Origin: Paraburkholderia monticola | Lineage (GTDB): Bacteria; Pseudomonadota; Gammaproteobacteria; Burkholderiales; Burkholderiaceae | Length of the DNA stretch: 64,000 nucleotides | Assembly: GCF_001580545.1 (NCBI RefSeq) | Contig: NZ_LRBG01000004.1 | Location: 496,001 to 560,000, forward strand | Direction of reading: 5' to 3' | Shown: one piece after another, positions 9,351-18,214 of the stretch | Layout of the letters: every line of letters starts with the position of its first letter | Position numbering within the stretch: the stretch's first letter is position 1 | Notes under the pieces: model-generated | Told to the model about the DNA's origin: nothing | The model's database searches: none | The model's input: only the letters and a program-made list of their open reading frames with translations | Translations under genes and position numbers: made by a program

Positions 9351-10738
9351 GCCTGCTCTCCCTGCGATTCGATCGATTTGTCGAGACCCTTGAGGATCGT
9401 GTCGCGCCAGGTGCCGTGCTGGTTCACGTAAAGCCCTTCGTGCGTCAGTTCGGTGCCGGTCAGATTCGGCGCGATGCCGAGCAGCGTGGTGTTAGCGGTC
9501 GCGCCGCTGGCCCACTTGTGATGTCCGCGCGAGATGTCGCTCCAGCGTTCGAGGCGCGCCTGGAAGCCGCGCTGCTGCTCGCGGAATTCGACGAGGTCGT
9601 CGGGCGTGCCCATGCCGGACACGTTGAAGAAGTCTTCGAACTGACGGATGCGGTTCTCTCGATCCTTTGCCGACTCGCCCTTCACACCGATGCACTGGCT
9701 GATGATCTCGGTCTTGTTCCACGCGACCGGACGCACGATGCGCAGCTGCGAGCTGATCTGGTCCATGAAGAACAGGCTCGGGTAGATGTTCAGATTGCGC
9801 AGCCGGTGCATCATCCATTCGGCCTTGTCCTTGCCGTAGGCTTCGACGAGGCGCGGCATCACGCTCTCGTAGCCGGGACGTACTTCGGGGTTCGGCATGT
9901 CGCTGAACAGCACGCTGTGGCCGTTGCGGAATGCGAACCAGCCGTCGTCGGTTTCGCTGTCGCCGGCGCCGAGCTTGCTGTAGTCGAGCGTGCCGCTCGG
10001 GGTATCGCCTTTCTTCGCGTTCGACTCGTGGCGGTGCTGGACCGTTGCCACGTAGTTGTAGTGCACGGTACTCACGTGATAGCCGTCGAGTCCGTTTTCG
10101 TTCTGCAGCTTCCAGTTGCCGTCGAACGTGTAGGTCGACTTGCCGGGCAGCACTTCGAGCTCGCCGGTCGGCGACTGCGCGACCATCATGTCGAAGAAGA
10201 TGTGCGCATCGCCGAGATACGCTTCGAGGGTGTCGGTGCCGTCGACGTCGAGGCTCACGAACACGAAGCCCTTGTAGCTCGCGATGCGCGCTTTCTTCAG
10301 GCCGCGCACCGACTTGTCGAAGTCGTCGCAGTATTCGCCCGGCGCCTTCACCTTCACGAGACGGCCGTCGTTCTTGTAGCACCAGGCGTGGAACGGGCAG
10401 GTGAAGGTCGACTGGTTGCCCTTGGTCATCCGCGTGAGCGTCGCGCCGCGGTGCTGGCACGCGTTGATCATCGCGTTCAGGTTGCCGGCGCTGTCGCGCG
10501 AGATGATCAGCGGCTGGCGGCCCGCGCGCATCGTCAGGAAATCGTTCTTGTCGGGGATTTCGCTTTCGTGGCAAGCGTAGATCCAGGCCTTCTCGAAGAT
10601 GTGCTCCATCTCGAGCGAGAACAGCTCGGGCTCCGTGAACATTTCGCGGGCAATCCGGTACACGCCTTCCGCCGGGCGGAAGTCCAGACAGCCGCTTACG
10701 AATTCGCGCCATTCGGAGGCGCTGCGCTTCTCGCTCAT
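9347..10738 (-). CDS. antA: Anthranilate 1,2-dioxygenase large subunit
   Basis: The 463-residue catalytic subunit converts anthranilate to catechol with release of CO2 and ammonia. The Rieske [2Fe-2S] motif reads CQHRG near residue 90 and CPFHAW about 20 residues later; the mononuclear iron ligands lie in NGLDGYHVSTVHYN near 215-230. The N-terminus (DFRPAEGVYRIAREMFTEPELF) matches the AntA family as I remember it rather than BenA. AAGGAG precedes the ATG by about 11 bases. It is the first gene of antABC, with an AraC-type operator candidate upstream. No catechol cleavage genes are in the window. Confidence 0.93.
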   Translation of the reverse strand: MSEKRSASEWREFVSGCLDFRPAEGVYRIAREMFTEPELFSLEMEHIFEKAWIYACHESEIPDKNDFLTMRAGRQPLIISRDSAGNLNAMINACQHRGATLTRMTKGNQSTFTCPFHAWCYKNDGRLVKVKAPGEYCDDFDKSVRGLKKARIASYKGFVFVSLDVDGTDTLEAYLGDAHIFFDMMVAQSPTGELEVLPGKSTYTFDGNWKLQNENGLDGYHVSTVHYNYVATVQHRHESNAKKGDTPSGTLDYSKLGAGDSETDDGWFAFRNGHSVLFSDMPNPEVRPGYESVMPRLVEAYGKDKAEWMMHRLRNLNIYPSLFFMDQISSQLRIVRPVAWNKTEIISQCIGVKGESAKDRENRIRQFEDFFNVSGMGTPDDLVEFREQQRGFQARLERWSDISRGHHKWASGATANTTLLGIAPNLTGTELTHEGLYVNQHGTWRDTILKGLDKSIESQGEQA

Positions 10739-11073
10739 GATGTGTCTCTCTCCTTGTGTTCAATCGTTTGAACGTTGACAGGCTCGATTGAATACCGAAG
10801 TTGAGAGGCGAACTATCCAGCCAATTTGCATTCGCTATCCGAATAATTGGGCGGCCGGCTGGATAACCGGACAATCGGGTGCAAACGCCCGTCGGCTGGG
10901 CACGCGAGTGCACCGTTTTTGCACATGCGGGCAAAAACCCGTCTGTTCGATCGATTAGTGGGCCATCGTGTCTGCTACGCTACCGATTCGTCGGTCGCGT
11001 TATGAGGGTAATCACCGAGGCGCGGCCGTTTCTTCACGCGTGTCTTTCAGCGCATGTCAGAACGAAAAAACGC
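10739..11073. promoter_or_regulatory. Divergent control region of antABC and the GGDEF gene, with spaced CTATCC repeats
   Basis: Two CTATCC copies at 10813-10818 and 10835-10840 are 22 bp apart, so they face the same side of the helix. Related inverted text GCTGGATAA lies near 10857-10866. Direct repeats about two turns apart are typical of AraC/XylS activator sites, and this pair lies 75-100 bp upstream of the antA start. Binding by the nearby regulator is inferred. Confidence 0.5.
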
Positions 11074-12606
11074 ATGGTGACGCGTCGACCGAATGCCGTG
11101 ATTGCGATCAGCGTCGTGCTGGCTGGCGCGATTCTCGCCATCGCCGTGTTGCTGCTCGCACAGATGCGCGACGACGCGTTGCGGCGCGCGCAGGACTCGA
11201 TCTTCAACATCTCGCTGCTGGTCGAGCGCGACGTGTCGCGCAATCTCGAGATTTACGACCTTTCGCTGCACGCGGTGATCGACGGACTGAACCAGCCGGG
11301 CGTGCTCGATCTGCCGCCGCAGATCCGCCAGATGGTGCTGTTCGACGGCTCGATCAGCGCGAAGGACATGGGCTCGGTATTCGTGCTCGACGAACGCGGC
11401 AACGTGCGTTTCGATTCGCGAGCATGGCCGCCGCGCGCGAATAATCTTGCTGATCGCGACTACTTCAAGATGCATCGCGATTCGCCCGACGCCGGTCTCT
11501 ACATCAGCCATCCGTTCAGCCCAAGCGGCACCGACGAGGACCTGCGCATCGCGCTGAGCCGGCGCATCTCGCGGCCGGACGGCAGCTTCGGCGGCGTGGT
11601 GGTCGGCACCATGCACCTCACGTATTTCAGGCGGCTGTTCGACGGCATGAAGCTCGGACCAAGCGGCTCGATGGCGCTGATGCTGAGCGACGGCACGATG
11701 TTGATGCGTCGTCCTTATGATCCGAAAACGATCGGCATCAACCTGACCGGCACGGCCAACTACTCGCGCTTCACCACGCAGCAGAGCGGCGACTTCTTCG
11801 GCACCGCGGCGATCGACCATGTCGAGCGCTGGTACGCGTTCCGCCATATCGACACCTATCCGCTGATCCTCGACGTCGCGCTGTCGACGCGCGATATCTA
11901 CGTCCAGTGGCGGCGGCGCGCATGGATCATCGGCACGCTGATCGGCGCGCTCGATGTGTCGATCATCGCGCTCGCGATCCTGTTCTCGTACCAGTTGCGC
12001 CTGCGCCGCGCGGCCGAGGAAGAACTGCGCGAACTCGCGCGCACCGACGGGCTGACCGGCCTGAACAACCGTCGCGCGTTCGAGGAGCACGTGAACGACG
12101 AATGGCGGCGCGCGCAGCGCAATGGCCGGCCGTTGTCGCTGCTCCTCATCGACGTCGATAACTTCAAGGGCTTCAACGATCTGTACGGCCATCCCGCCGG
12201 CGACGAGGCGCTGATCGGCGTCGCGCGCTGCATCGCGCAGAACGTGCGGCGTCCGGGCGACACGGCCGCGCGCTTCGGCGGCGAGGAGTTCGCGGTGCTG
12301 CTGCCCGACACCGACGCGGCGGGCGCGCAACGGATCGCCGAGCAGATCCGCGCGGCGGTGCAGGCGCTGCAATGCCGCCATGTGGCGAGCGCGCATCACG
12401 TGCTGACGGTCAGCGCCGGCGCGGCGACTGCGCACGGCGCGCTGCTCGCGACGAGCCGCGCGCTCGTCGACGCGGCCGACGAAGCGCTGTATCGCGCCAA
12501 GGATGCCGGCCGCAATCGGGTGATGGTGTTTGGCGCGAAAGCGGACACGACGCCGCGGGACGGCGCCGCGGTGACGCCGGACACGGACGCGCGCGGCGCG
12601 AATTGA
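11074..12606 (+). CDS. Membrane-bound diguanylate cyclase (Cache sensor plus GGDEF)
   Basis: The 510-residue protein would make cyclic di-GMP from GTP at the inner membrane. A membrane helix at about 8-28 and a second near 282-305 flank a periplasmic double-Cache sensor domain (text such as NLADRDYFKMHRDSP and PLILDVALST). The cytoplasmic GGDEF domain has an intact active-site GGEEF (402-406) and an RPGD inhibitory-site motif at 393-396, five residues before it. It is therefore predicted active and feedback-inhibited. The start is uncertain: the frame is open back to 10879, but MVTRRPN at 11074 sits right before the first membrane helix; no strong ribosome site is seen. It is divergent from antA; the ligand is unknown. 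Confidence 0.88.
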   Translation: MVTRRPNAVIAISVVLAGAILAIAVLLLAQMRDDALRRAQDSIFNISLLVERDVSRNLEIYDLSLHAVIDGLNQPGVLDLPPQIRQMVLFDGSISAKDMGSVFVLDERGNVRFDSRAWPPRANNLADRDYFKMHRDSPDAGLYISHPFSPSGTDEDLRIALSRRISRPDGSFGGVVVGTMHLTYFRRLFDGMKLGPSGSMALMLSDGTMLMRRPYDPKTIGINLTGTANYSRFTTQQSGDFFGTAAIDHVERWYAFRHIDTYPLILDVALSTRDIYVQWRRRAWIIGTLIGALDVSIIALAILFSYQLRLRRAAEEELRELARTDGLTGLNNRRAFEEHVNDEWRRAQRNGRPLSLLLIDVDNFKGFNDLYGHPAGDEALIGVARCIAQNVRRPGDTAARFGGEEFAVLLPDTDAAGAQRIAEQIRAAVQALQCRHVASAHHVLTVSAGAATAHGALLATSRALVDAADEALYRAKDAGRNRVMVFGAKADTTPRDGAAVTPDTDARGAN

Positions 12607-12827
12607 CGCGCCGGCGTGCCGCGCATTGCGGGCCGGCATTTCGGCCGGTTCGTCGACCCGCATGCTGGGCCGCATGCCGACCCGCTTCCCGACCCGCTTG
12701 CCAGCGCCGATTGCTCTCCGTAAACTCGCGCGTAACTTTGTTTGCCAAACCCGCGCTGCGGCGCGAAATGGGCACAAGCCACACCGCACACCGCACACCC
12801 ACGCAGCCCAAGAGGAGAATCCCCGCA
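12607..12827. other. Intergenic region with CGACCCGC repeats
   Basis: This leader precedes the permease gene. It holds three copies of CGACCCGC (12654-12661, 12678-12685, 12690-12697), the last two 12 bp apart. No riboswitch fold or operator is recognised. The function of the repeats is unknown and they may be chance in GC-rich DNA. Confidence 0.3.
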
Positions 12828-14135
12828 ATGGCCGCTTCCTACTTCCCCCGCTGGCGTCGCCAGCCTGCCGCCGCCGAGGGCAGCATCGTCGGCATCGACG
12901 AACGGCTCGCGTGGCCGCAGATGTTCGCGATGGGCATCCAGCACGTCGTCGCGATGTTCGGTTCGACCGTGCTCGCACCGCTCCTGATGGGCTTCGATCC
13001 GAACCTGTGCATCTTCATGTCGGGGATCGGCACGCTGCTGTTCTTCGTGCTGGTCGGCGGCCGCGTGCCGAGCTATCTCGGCTCGAGCTTCGCGTTCATC
13101 GGCCTCGTGATCGCGGTGACCGGCTATGGCGGACATGGCCCGAATCTGAACATTCCGGTCGCGCTGGGCGGCATCGTCGCGTGCGGCGTCGCGTATGGGG
13201 TGATCGGGCTGATCGTGTCGGCGGTCGGCACGGCCTGGATCGAGACGCTGATGCCGCCGGTCGTGACCGGCGCGATCGTCTGCGTGATCGGCCTGAACCT
13301 CGCGCCGATCGCCGTGCACGGCGTGAGCGGCAGCAACTTCGAGTCGTGGATGGCGCTCGTGACGGTGCTGTGCGTCGGCGCGGTCGCGGTGTTCACGCGC
13401 GGCATGCTGCAGCGTCTGCTGATCCTGGTCGGCCTGCTGCTCGCCTACGTCATTTACGCGATCCTCACGAACGGCCTCGGCATGGGTAAGCCGATCGACT
13501 TCTCGATCGTTGCGAACGCCGCCTGGTTCGGCATGCCGCACTTCATGTCGCCGGTGTTCGACCCGCACGCGATGGCGCTGCTCGCGCCGATCGCCGTGAT
13601 TCTGGTCGCCGAAAACCTCGGCCACATCAAGGCGGTCAGCGCGATGACGGGCCAGAACCTCGACCGCTATATCGGCCGCGCGTTTATCGGCGACGCGCTC
13701 GCGACGATCGTGTCCGGCTTCGCGGGCGGCACCGGCGTGACGACCTACGCGGAGAACATCGGCGTGATGGCGGTCACGAAGATCTACTCGACGCTGGTGT
13801 TCGTGATCGCCGCGTTGATCGCACTCGTGCTCGGTTTCTCGCCGAAGTTCGGCGCGGTGATCCAGACGATTCCGGGACCGGTGCTGGGCGGTGTGTCGAT
13901 CGTCGTGTTCGGGCTGATCGCGGTAACCGGCGCGCGCATCTGGGTCGTCAACAAGGTCGACTTCTCCGACAACCGCAATCTGATCGTCGCGGCCGTCACG
14001 CTCGTGCTCGGCGCCGGCGACTTCTCACTGAAGCTCGGCGGCTTCGGGCTTGGCGGCATCGGCACCGCCACGTTCGGCGCGATCATCCTGTACGCGCTGT
14101 TGAGAAGAAAGCCGACGCAAGGGCCGGTGGCCTGA
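12828..14135 (+). CDS. NCS2-family uracil/pyrimidine permease (RutG/UraA-like)
   Basis: This 435-residue inner-membrane carrier probably imports uracil or another pyrimidine with protons. It has about 12-14 hydrophobic segments, a SYLGSSFAFIG motif near residue 85, the ILVAENLGH segment and the NCS2 signature GGTGVTTYAENIGVM near residue 300. Stretches such as PSYLGSS, TGAIVCVIGLNLAPIAVHG and YSTLVFVIAALIALVLGFSPKFG resemble E. coli RutG closely from memory. AGGAG at 12813-12817 supports this start over the longer open frame. No rut or other pyrimidine genes adjoin, so it stands alone; substrate is inferred. Confidence 0.88.
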   Translation: MAASYFPRWRRQPAAAEGSIVGIDERLAWPQMFAMGIQHVVAMFGSTVLAPLLMGFDPNLCIFMSGIGTLLFFVLVGGRVPSYLGSSFAFIGLVIAVTGYGGHGPNLNIPVALGGIVACGVAYGVIGLIVSAVGTAWIETLMPPVVTGAIVCVIGLNLAPIAVHGVSGSNFESWMALVTVLCVGAVAVFTRGMLQRLLILVGLLLAYVIYAILTNGLGMGKPIDFSIVANAAWFGMPHFMSPVFDPHAMALLAPIAVILVAENLGHIKAVSAMTGQNLDRYIGRAFIGDALATIVSGFAGGTGVTTYAENIGVMAVTKIYSTLVFVIAALIALVLGFSPKFGAVIQTIPGPVLGGVSIVVFGLIAVTGARIWVVNKVDFSDNRNLIVAAVTLVLGAGDFSLKLGGFGLGGIGTATFGAIILYALLRRKPTQGPVA

Positions 14136-14143
14136 GCGGTGAC

Positions 14144-14205
14144 CGGCACCGGCGTTTCACGCGCCGGTGCCGGGCTTCGATGCGGCAACGAAGCCCTATC
14201 TTTTG
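14144..14205. terminator. Paired hairpins between the convergent permease and antiporter genes
   Basis: A perfect 12-bp stem (14144-14155 with 14163-14174, 7-base loop) abuts a second stem, GGGCTTCG at 14173-14180 with CGAAGCCC at 14190-14197, followed by TATCTTTT on the + strand. The second hairpin is suitable for ending the permease transcript. The first could act in both directions, although it lacks a T-run. Confidence 0.6.
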
Positions 14206-15851
14206 CGCGCGGTCAGCGCCGTCTCCGACAGATCCACCTCACGCATCAGCTTGTTCAACGTCTCGTCGTTGATCCGCTGGGTATTGCGCAAGTCGAGCAG
14301 CGTCTTGCGTTCGGCGCGCATCGCCGCGAGCTTCATGCGAAATTCGAGCGCATCGGCGCGGCGAGCGAGTTCGCGCGGCGCCTGGTCGTCGTCGAGCGTC
14401 GCGAGGCGGCGGCGGTACAGGTCCATCACTTGCGCGGTCACATCGGTCGCATACGCCTGCGCCGATTCCTCGAGATCGACGCACTCGGTGTCGTGCAGAT
14501 GATCGACCGCGCGAATCGCCGCCTGCGCGGCGAGGGTACGCGCGAGCGCTTCTTCGGCCGCATGCGGGTCCTTGCCGCGACGCCAGCCGCTCAGCAGCAA
14601 CGGCAAGGCAGCCACCGCGACCAGCAGCGACAGCAGGATCACGCCCGACGCGATGAAGATCGCGACATCGCGCCCCGGCAGCGGCGTGCCGTTCGGCAAA
14701 AGCTCGGGCAGCGACAGCACGCCCGCGAGCGTCACCGCGCCGCGCACGCCCGCCACCGTCGTCACCGACACCATGCGCAGGCCAGGCACCGCATTCGAGA
14801 CGCCGTGCTTGGTCGCCCCGCGGCTCGCGAACCAGCGCAGCAGCCATACCCACGCGAAGCGCATCGCGTACAGCGCGAGCGCCACCGCGACGATATAGCC
14901 GATCAGCAGCGCGACCTGCGCGTCGTTGGTTTGGTGCGCGTCGAGCAGTGCGCGGCCGAGAATGTGCGGAAACTGCAGCCCGAGCATGATGAACACCATG
15001 CCGTTGAACACGAACTCGATCATCGTCCACGTGCTCGAGGCCCGCACGCGCGAGGCGACGTGCCACGTATCGGCGATGCTCGCGTAGTTCATCATCATGC
15101 CGGCGGCGACCGCGGCGAGGATGCCCGACAGCTCGAAGCGCTCGGCGGTCAGATAGGCGGCGAACGGGATCAGCAGCGTCATGACGACGCCGGGCGCGGG
15201 GTCGCCTTCCTGGGTCAGATTGAGAAAACGCGCGGAGACGAAGCTGAACAGGGCGCTCACCGCCGCGCCGACCGCGAGGCCGCCTACCGCGATGATGACG
15301 AAGCTCACCGACGCTTCACGCAGCGAGAACGTGCCGGTCAGCGCCGCGGCGATCGCGAACTTCAGCGCGACGAGACCCGACGCGTCGTTCATCAGCGCCT
15401 CGCCTTCGAGGATATGCATCAGTTGGCCAGGAATCTTGCCCTTGCCGGCGATGCCCGATAGCGCGACCGCGTCGGTCGGCGACAGCACCGCGGCGAGCGC
15501 GAACGCGACCGGCAGCGAGATCTGCGGCACCAGCGCATGCACGAAGTAGCCGACCACCAGCACCGTCATGAACACGAGGCCGAGCGCGAGCATCAGGATC
15601 GCGCGGCGCGCCATGAAGAACTCGCGCTTCGGAATGCGCCAGCCATCCGCGAACAGCAGCGGCGGTATGAACAGCAGCATGAAGATTTCCGGGTCGAACG
15701 TGACGTGCAACTCGAGCCGCGGCCACGCGAGCAGCGCGCCGATCGCGATCTGCACGAGCGGCAGTGGCAGCTTGAACGGCAGCGCGCGAGTCAGCACACC
15801 GGACGCGGCGACCGCGAGCAACAGGATCAGGACGGTGAAGACGATTTCCAT
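14196..15851 (-). CDS. CPA1-family Na+/H+ antiporter
   Basis: This 551-residue membrane protein is predicted to exchange Na+ for H+ and so help pH and salt balance. About 12 hydrophobic segments occupy residues 1-400, with the CPA1 ion-site text LSPTDAVALSGI near 120-130 and NDASGLVALKFA near 150-160, which carries the conserved acidic residues. A charged cytoplasmic C-terminal tail of about 150 residues follows. The start at MEIVFTVLILLL places the first membrane helix at the N-terminus; the open frame runs further up, but that text is not protein-like. No clear ribosome site was found. It is convergent with the permease. Confidence 0.9.
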   Translation of the reverse strand: MEIVFTVLILLLAVAASGVLTRALPFKLPLPLVQIAIGALLAWPRLELHVTFDPEIFMLLFIPPLLFADGWRIPKREFFMARRAILMLALGLVFMTVLVVGYFVHALVPQISLPVAFALAAVLSPTDAVALSGIAGKGKIPGQLMHILEGEALMNDASGLVALKFAIAAALTGTFSLREASVSFVIIAVGGLAVGAAVSALFSFVSARFLNLTQEGDPAPGVVMTLLIPFAAYLTAERFELSGILAAVAAGMMMNYASIADTWHVASRVRASSTWTMIEFVFNGMVFIMLGLQFPHILGRALLDAHQTNDAQVALLIGYIVAVALALYAMRFAWVWLLRWFASRGATKHGVSNAVPGLRMVSVTTVAGVRGAVTLAGVLSLPELLPNGTPLPGRDVAIFIASGVILLSLLVAVAALPLLLSGWRRGKDPHAAEEALARTLAAQAAIRAVDHLHDTECVDLEESAQAYATDVTAQVMDLYRRRLATLDDDQAPRELARRADALEFRMKLAAMRAERKTLLDLRNTQRINDETLNKLMREVDLSETALTARKR

Positions 15852-16177
15852 CGTGGGTTCCGGGCAGATGAAGGAGGTGTCCTGGGAAGGGGCGCGAGGC
15901 GCAGAGTCGAGTGTAGCGTGGCAGCGCGCGCCGTTGCCGCGAGCGTCGCAGCGCTGTTTCGCTACTAGCCGTTGCACCGCGCCGGTGCGTGCCGCGCCCA
16001 TCGTCGGCGCATGAACTTTGTCTCCGGTGCAATCTTTCATGGGAGTTACAGCGCAATGTGCGCCAGCGTGCGCATGGACCTTGCTTAACCGGTAACGATG
16101 ACGCACATTTTGAGAACCGGCATCGGTCAGGTTGCGTTCCGCGTTCGGACCGGCCGGCTCTCGCGTGAGAGGATTGC

Positions 16178-17464
16178 ATGACGATTGCGCAACAGGACAG
16201 AGCGGCGACTGTGCCGCACGGCTTCGAGGTCGAGGTGACCTCGGGCCTTCAACGCTATTCGGTGCATCACGGCGAGTTGATGCTGACGAGCGTGTTTCAG
16301 CCGATCTTCAGCCTGTCGCACATGCGCGCGGTAGGTTACGAGGGCTTGCTGCGCGCGCACGACGCGCTCGATCGCCCGGTGTCGCCGCTCGACGTGTTCG
16401 GCGAGGCCGCGCGCATCGGCGACGCGCTGCAGATCGACCGGCTCGCGCAGACGCTGCATCTGGAGAACTTCAAGATGCTCGGCGCCGAGCGCGAGTGGCT
16501 GTTCCTGAACGTGCATCCTGGCGTGCTGACCGACCCGTATCTCGCGGCGGCGCTGCTCGCGAATCTGCGGCGGCTCGATCTGTCGCCACGGCGTGTCGTG
16601 CTCGAAGTGCTCGAGCAGAGCGCCGAAGATCTCGATCGTCTGGCTGACGCGGTGCGCGAGTTTCGCGAGCGCGGCTTCCTGATCGCGCTCGACGACTTCG
16701 GCGCGGGCCATTCGAACATCGAGCGGATCTGGCAGCTCAATCCCGACATCGTGAAACTCGACCGCATCATGCTGTCGCACGCCGCGCATCGCGCCGATAT
16801 GGCGACGATCCTGCCCGGGCTCGTGTCGCTGCTGCATGAGGCGGGCAAGCTCGTGCTGATCGAAGGCGTCGAAACCGAGCACGAGGCGCAGATGGCGCTC
16901 GCCTGCAATGCCGACTTCGTGCAGGGCTTTTTCTTCGGCCGGCCGAATCCCGGTGTCGTCGATGCGATCCATGCGGCCGCCTGCATCGGCGAAGTCACCG
17001 AGCGCTATCGCGAGCAGGAGGAGGCGCGCGAGCGGCGCAATACGAGCCGGCTCGCGCCGTATCTGCGCGCGTTCGAGCGCGCCGCGGAGCGCCTTGCCGC
17101 CGGCGAGCCGCTCGACGAGGTGTGCTGGAATTTCCTCGCGCTCGATCACGCGGCGCGCTGTTTTCTGCTCGACGCGAAGGGGCGTCAGGCCGGCCGCAAC
17201 GTCGTGCTGCGCGCCGATCGCGCGGCGCACGAAACGCGCTTTCTGCCGCTCGCCGACGCGCAGGGCGCGAACTGGCTGCGTCGTCCGTACTTCAGCGTCG
17301 CGATCAATGCGCCGGAGCGCGTGCACGTGACGCGGCCGTATCTGTCGATCAACGAGGCGTTGCCGTGCGTGACGCTATCGGTGGCGACGCACGTCGGCAG
17401 CGAGACCTGCGTGCTGTGCGGCGATATCGACTGGGTCGAAGAGGAGCGCGACGCGCGTATCTGA
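16178..17464 (+). CDS. EAL-domain cyclic di-GMP phosphodiesterase with C-terminal sensor-like domain
   Basis: This 428-residue soluble protein has an EAL domain at about residues 35-270. The signature reads YEGLLR, followed by FLNVHP, VLEVLEQ, IALDDFGAGHSN, VKLDR, IEGVETE and QGFFFGRP. The acidic and lysine residues used for metal binding and catalysis in active EAL enzymes appear present, so cyclic di-GMP hydrolysis is likely. Residues 300-428 contain text such as RPYFSVAINAPE and RPYLSINEALPCVTLSVAT that looks like a PDC/Cache-type sensor half, placed after the enzyme rather than before it. GAGAGGA precedes the ATG. It is transcribed toward cutC, which begins 35 bases later, so the two may be co-transcribed. 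Confidence 0.87.
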   Translation: MTIAQQDRAATVPHGFEVEVTSGLQRYSVHHGELMLTSVFQPIFSLSHMRAVGYEGLLRAHDALDRPVSPLDVFGEAARIGDALQIDRLAQTLHLENFKMLGAEREWLFLNVHPGVLTDPYLAAALLANLRRLDLSPRRVVLEVLEQSAEDLDRLADAVREFRERGFLIALDDFGAGHSNIERIWQLNPDIVKLDRIMLSHAAHRADMATILPGLVSLLHEAGKLVLIEGVETEHEAQMALACNADFVQGFFFGRPNPGVVDAIHAAACIGEVTERYREQEEARERRNTSRLAPYLRAFERAAERLAAGEPLDEVCWNFLALDHAARCFLLDAKGRQAGRNVVLRADRAAHETRFLPLADAQGANWLRRPYFSVAINAPERVHVTRPYLSINEALPCVTLSVATHVGSETCVLCGDIDWVEEERDARI

Positions 17465-17499
17465 CATGATGTCGCTTTCAACGACACCAGGTTGCGCTC

Positions 17500-18201
17500 A
17501 TGTCCGTTCTGCTCGAAGTGATTGCCACGACCGTCGCCGACGCGCGCGCCGCTGCGCAGGCCGGCGCCGACCGTCTCGAACTCGTGACCGCGATGGGCGA
17601 GGGCGGTCTGACGCCGAGTGTGGGCTTGATCGAGGCGGTGGTTGCCGCGGTTCGCGTGCCGGTGAACGTGATCGTGCGGCCGCATAGCCGCTCGTTCGTC
17701 TACGACGTCGACGACTATGCGGTGATGCTGCGCGACATCCGTGCCGTGAAGGCGGCCGGTGCGAACGGCATCGTGATCGGTATGCTCGATGTGCAGGGCG
17801 GGATCGATCGCGAAGGTCTCGCGCGTGTATGCGAGGCCGCCGGTGGCCTCGCGATCACCTTCCATCGCGCGTTCGACGAAGCGCGCGATCTGCGCGAAGC
17901 GCTCGACGTGCTGCTCGGATTAGAGGCGGTGACGAATGTGCTGACGTCAGGGGGAAAGTCGTCGGTGCTGCACGCGCCAGCGGTGGTTAGCGAACTGGTG
18001 CGGCAAGCGTCGGGCTCGCATTGCACCGTGCTGGCGGGTGCCGGCTTGACGGTCGATGCTGTTGCGGACTTCGTGAGCCACACGCACGTCGAGGCCGTGC
18101 ATTTCGGCTCCGGCGTGCGCGTGAACGGCAACGGACTCGCGCCAGTCGATCCGGCGAAAGTCGCGCAGGTGAGGGCGCTGCTCGACGCGACCCAGCGTTG
18201 A
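17500..18201 (+). CDS. cutC: CutC family protein
   Basis: This 233-residue TIM-barrel protein matches the CutC family in length and in motifs: ADRLELVTAMGEGGLTPS near residues 24-41, VIVRPHSRSFVY near 58-69, ITFHRAFDE near 125-133 and LTSGG near 147-151. CutC was linked to copper homeostasis, but its biochemical role remains disputed. AGG stands eight bases before the ATG. The gene is convergent with the 1195-residue oxidoreductase and separated from it by only 13 bases, with no visible terminator. Confidence 0.93.
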   Translation: MSVLLEVIATTVADARAAAQAGADRLELVTAMGEGGLTPSVGLIEAVVAAVRVPVNVIVRPHSRSFVYDVDDYAVMLRDIRAVKAAGANGIVIGMLDVQGGIDREGLARVCEAAGGLAITFHRAFDEARDLREALDVLLGLEAVTNVLTSGGKSSVLHAPAVVSELVRQASGSHCTVLAGAGLTVDAVADFVSHTHVEAVHFGSGVRVNGNGLAPVDPAKVAQVRALLDATQR

Positions 18202-18214
18202 GCAGCGCGACGAA

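Noticed and set aside
7971..10771. Long + strand frames opposite antA, antB and antC
   Set aside because: Same shadow pattern as elsewhere in GC-rich DNA; the antABC products on the minus strand carry all catalytic motifs.
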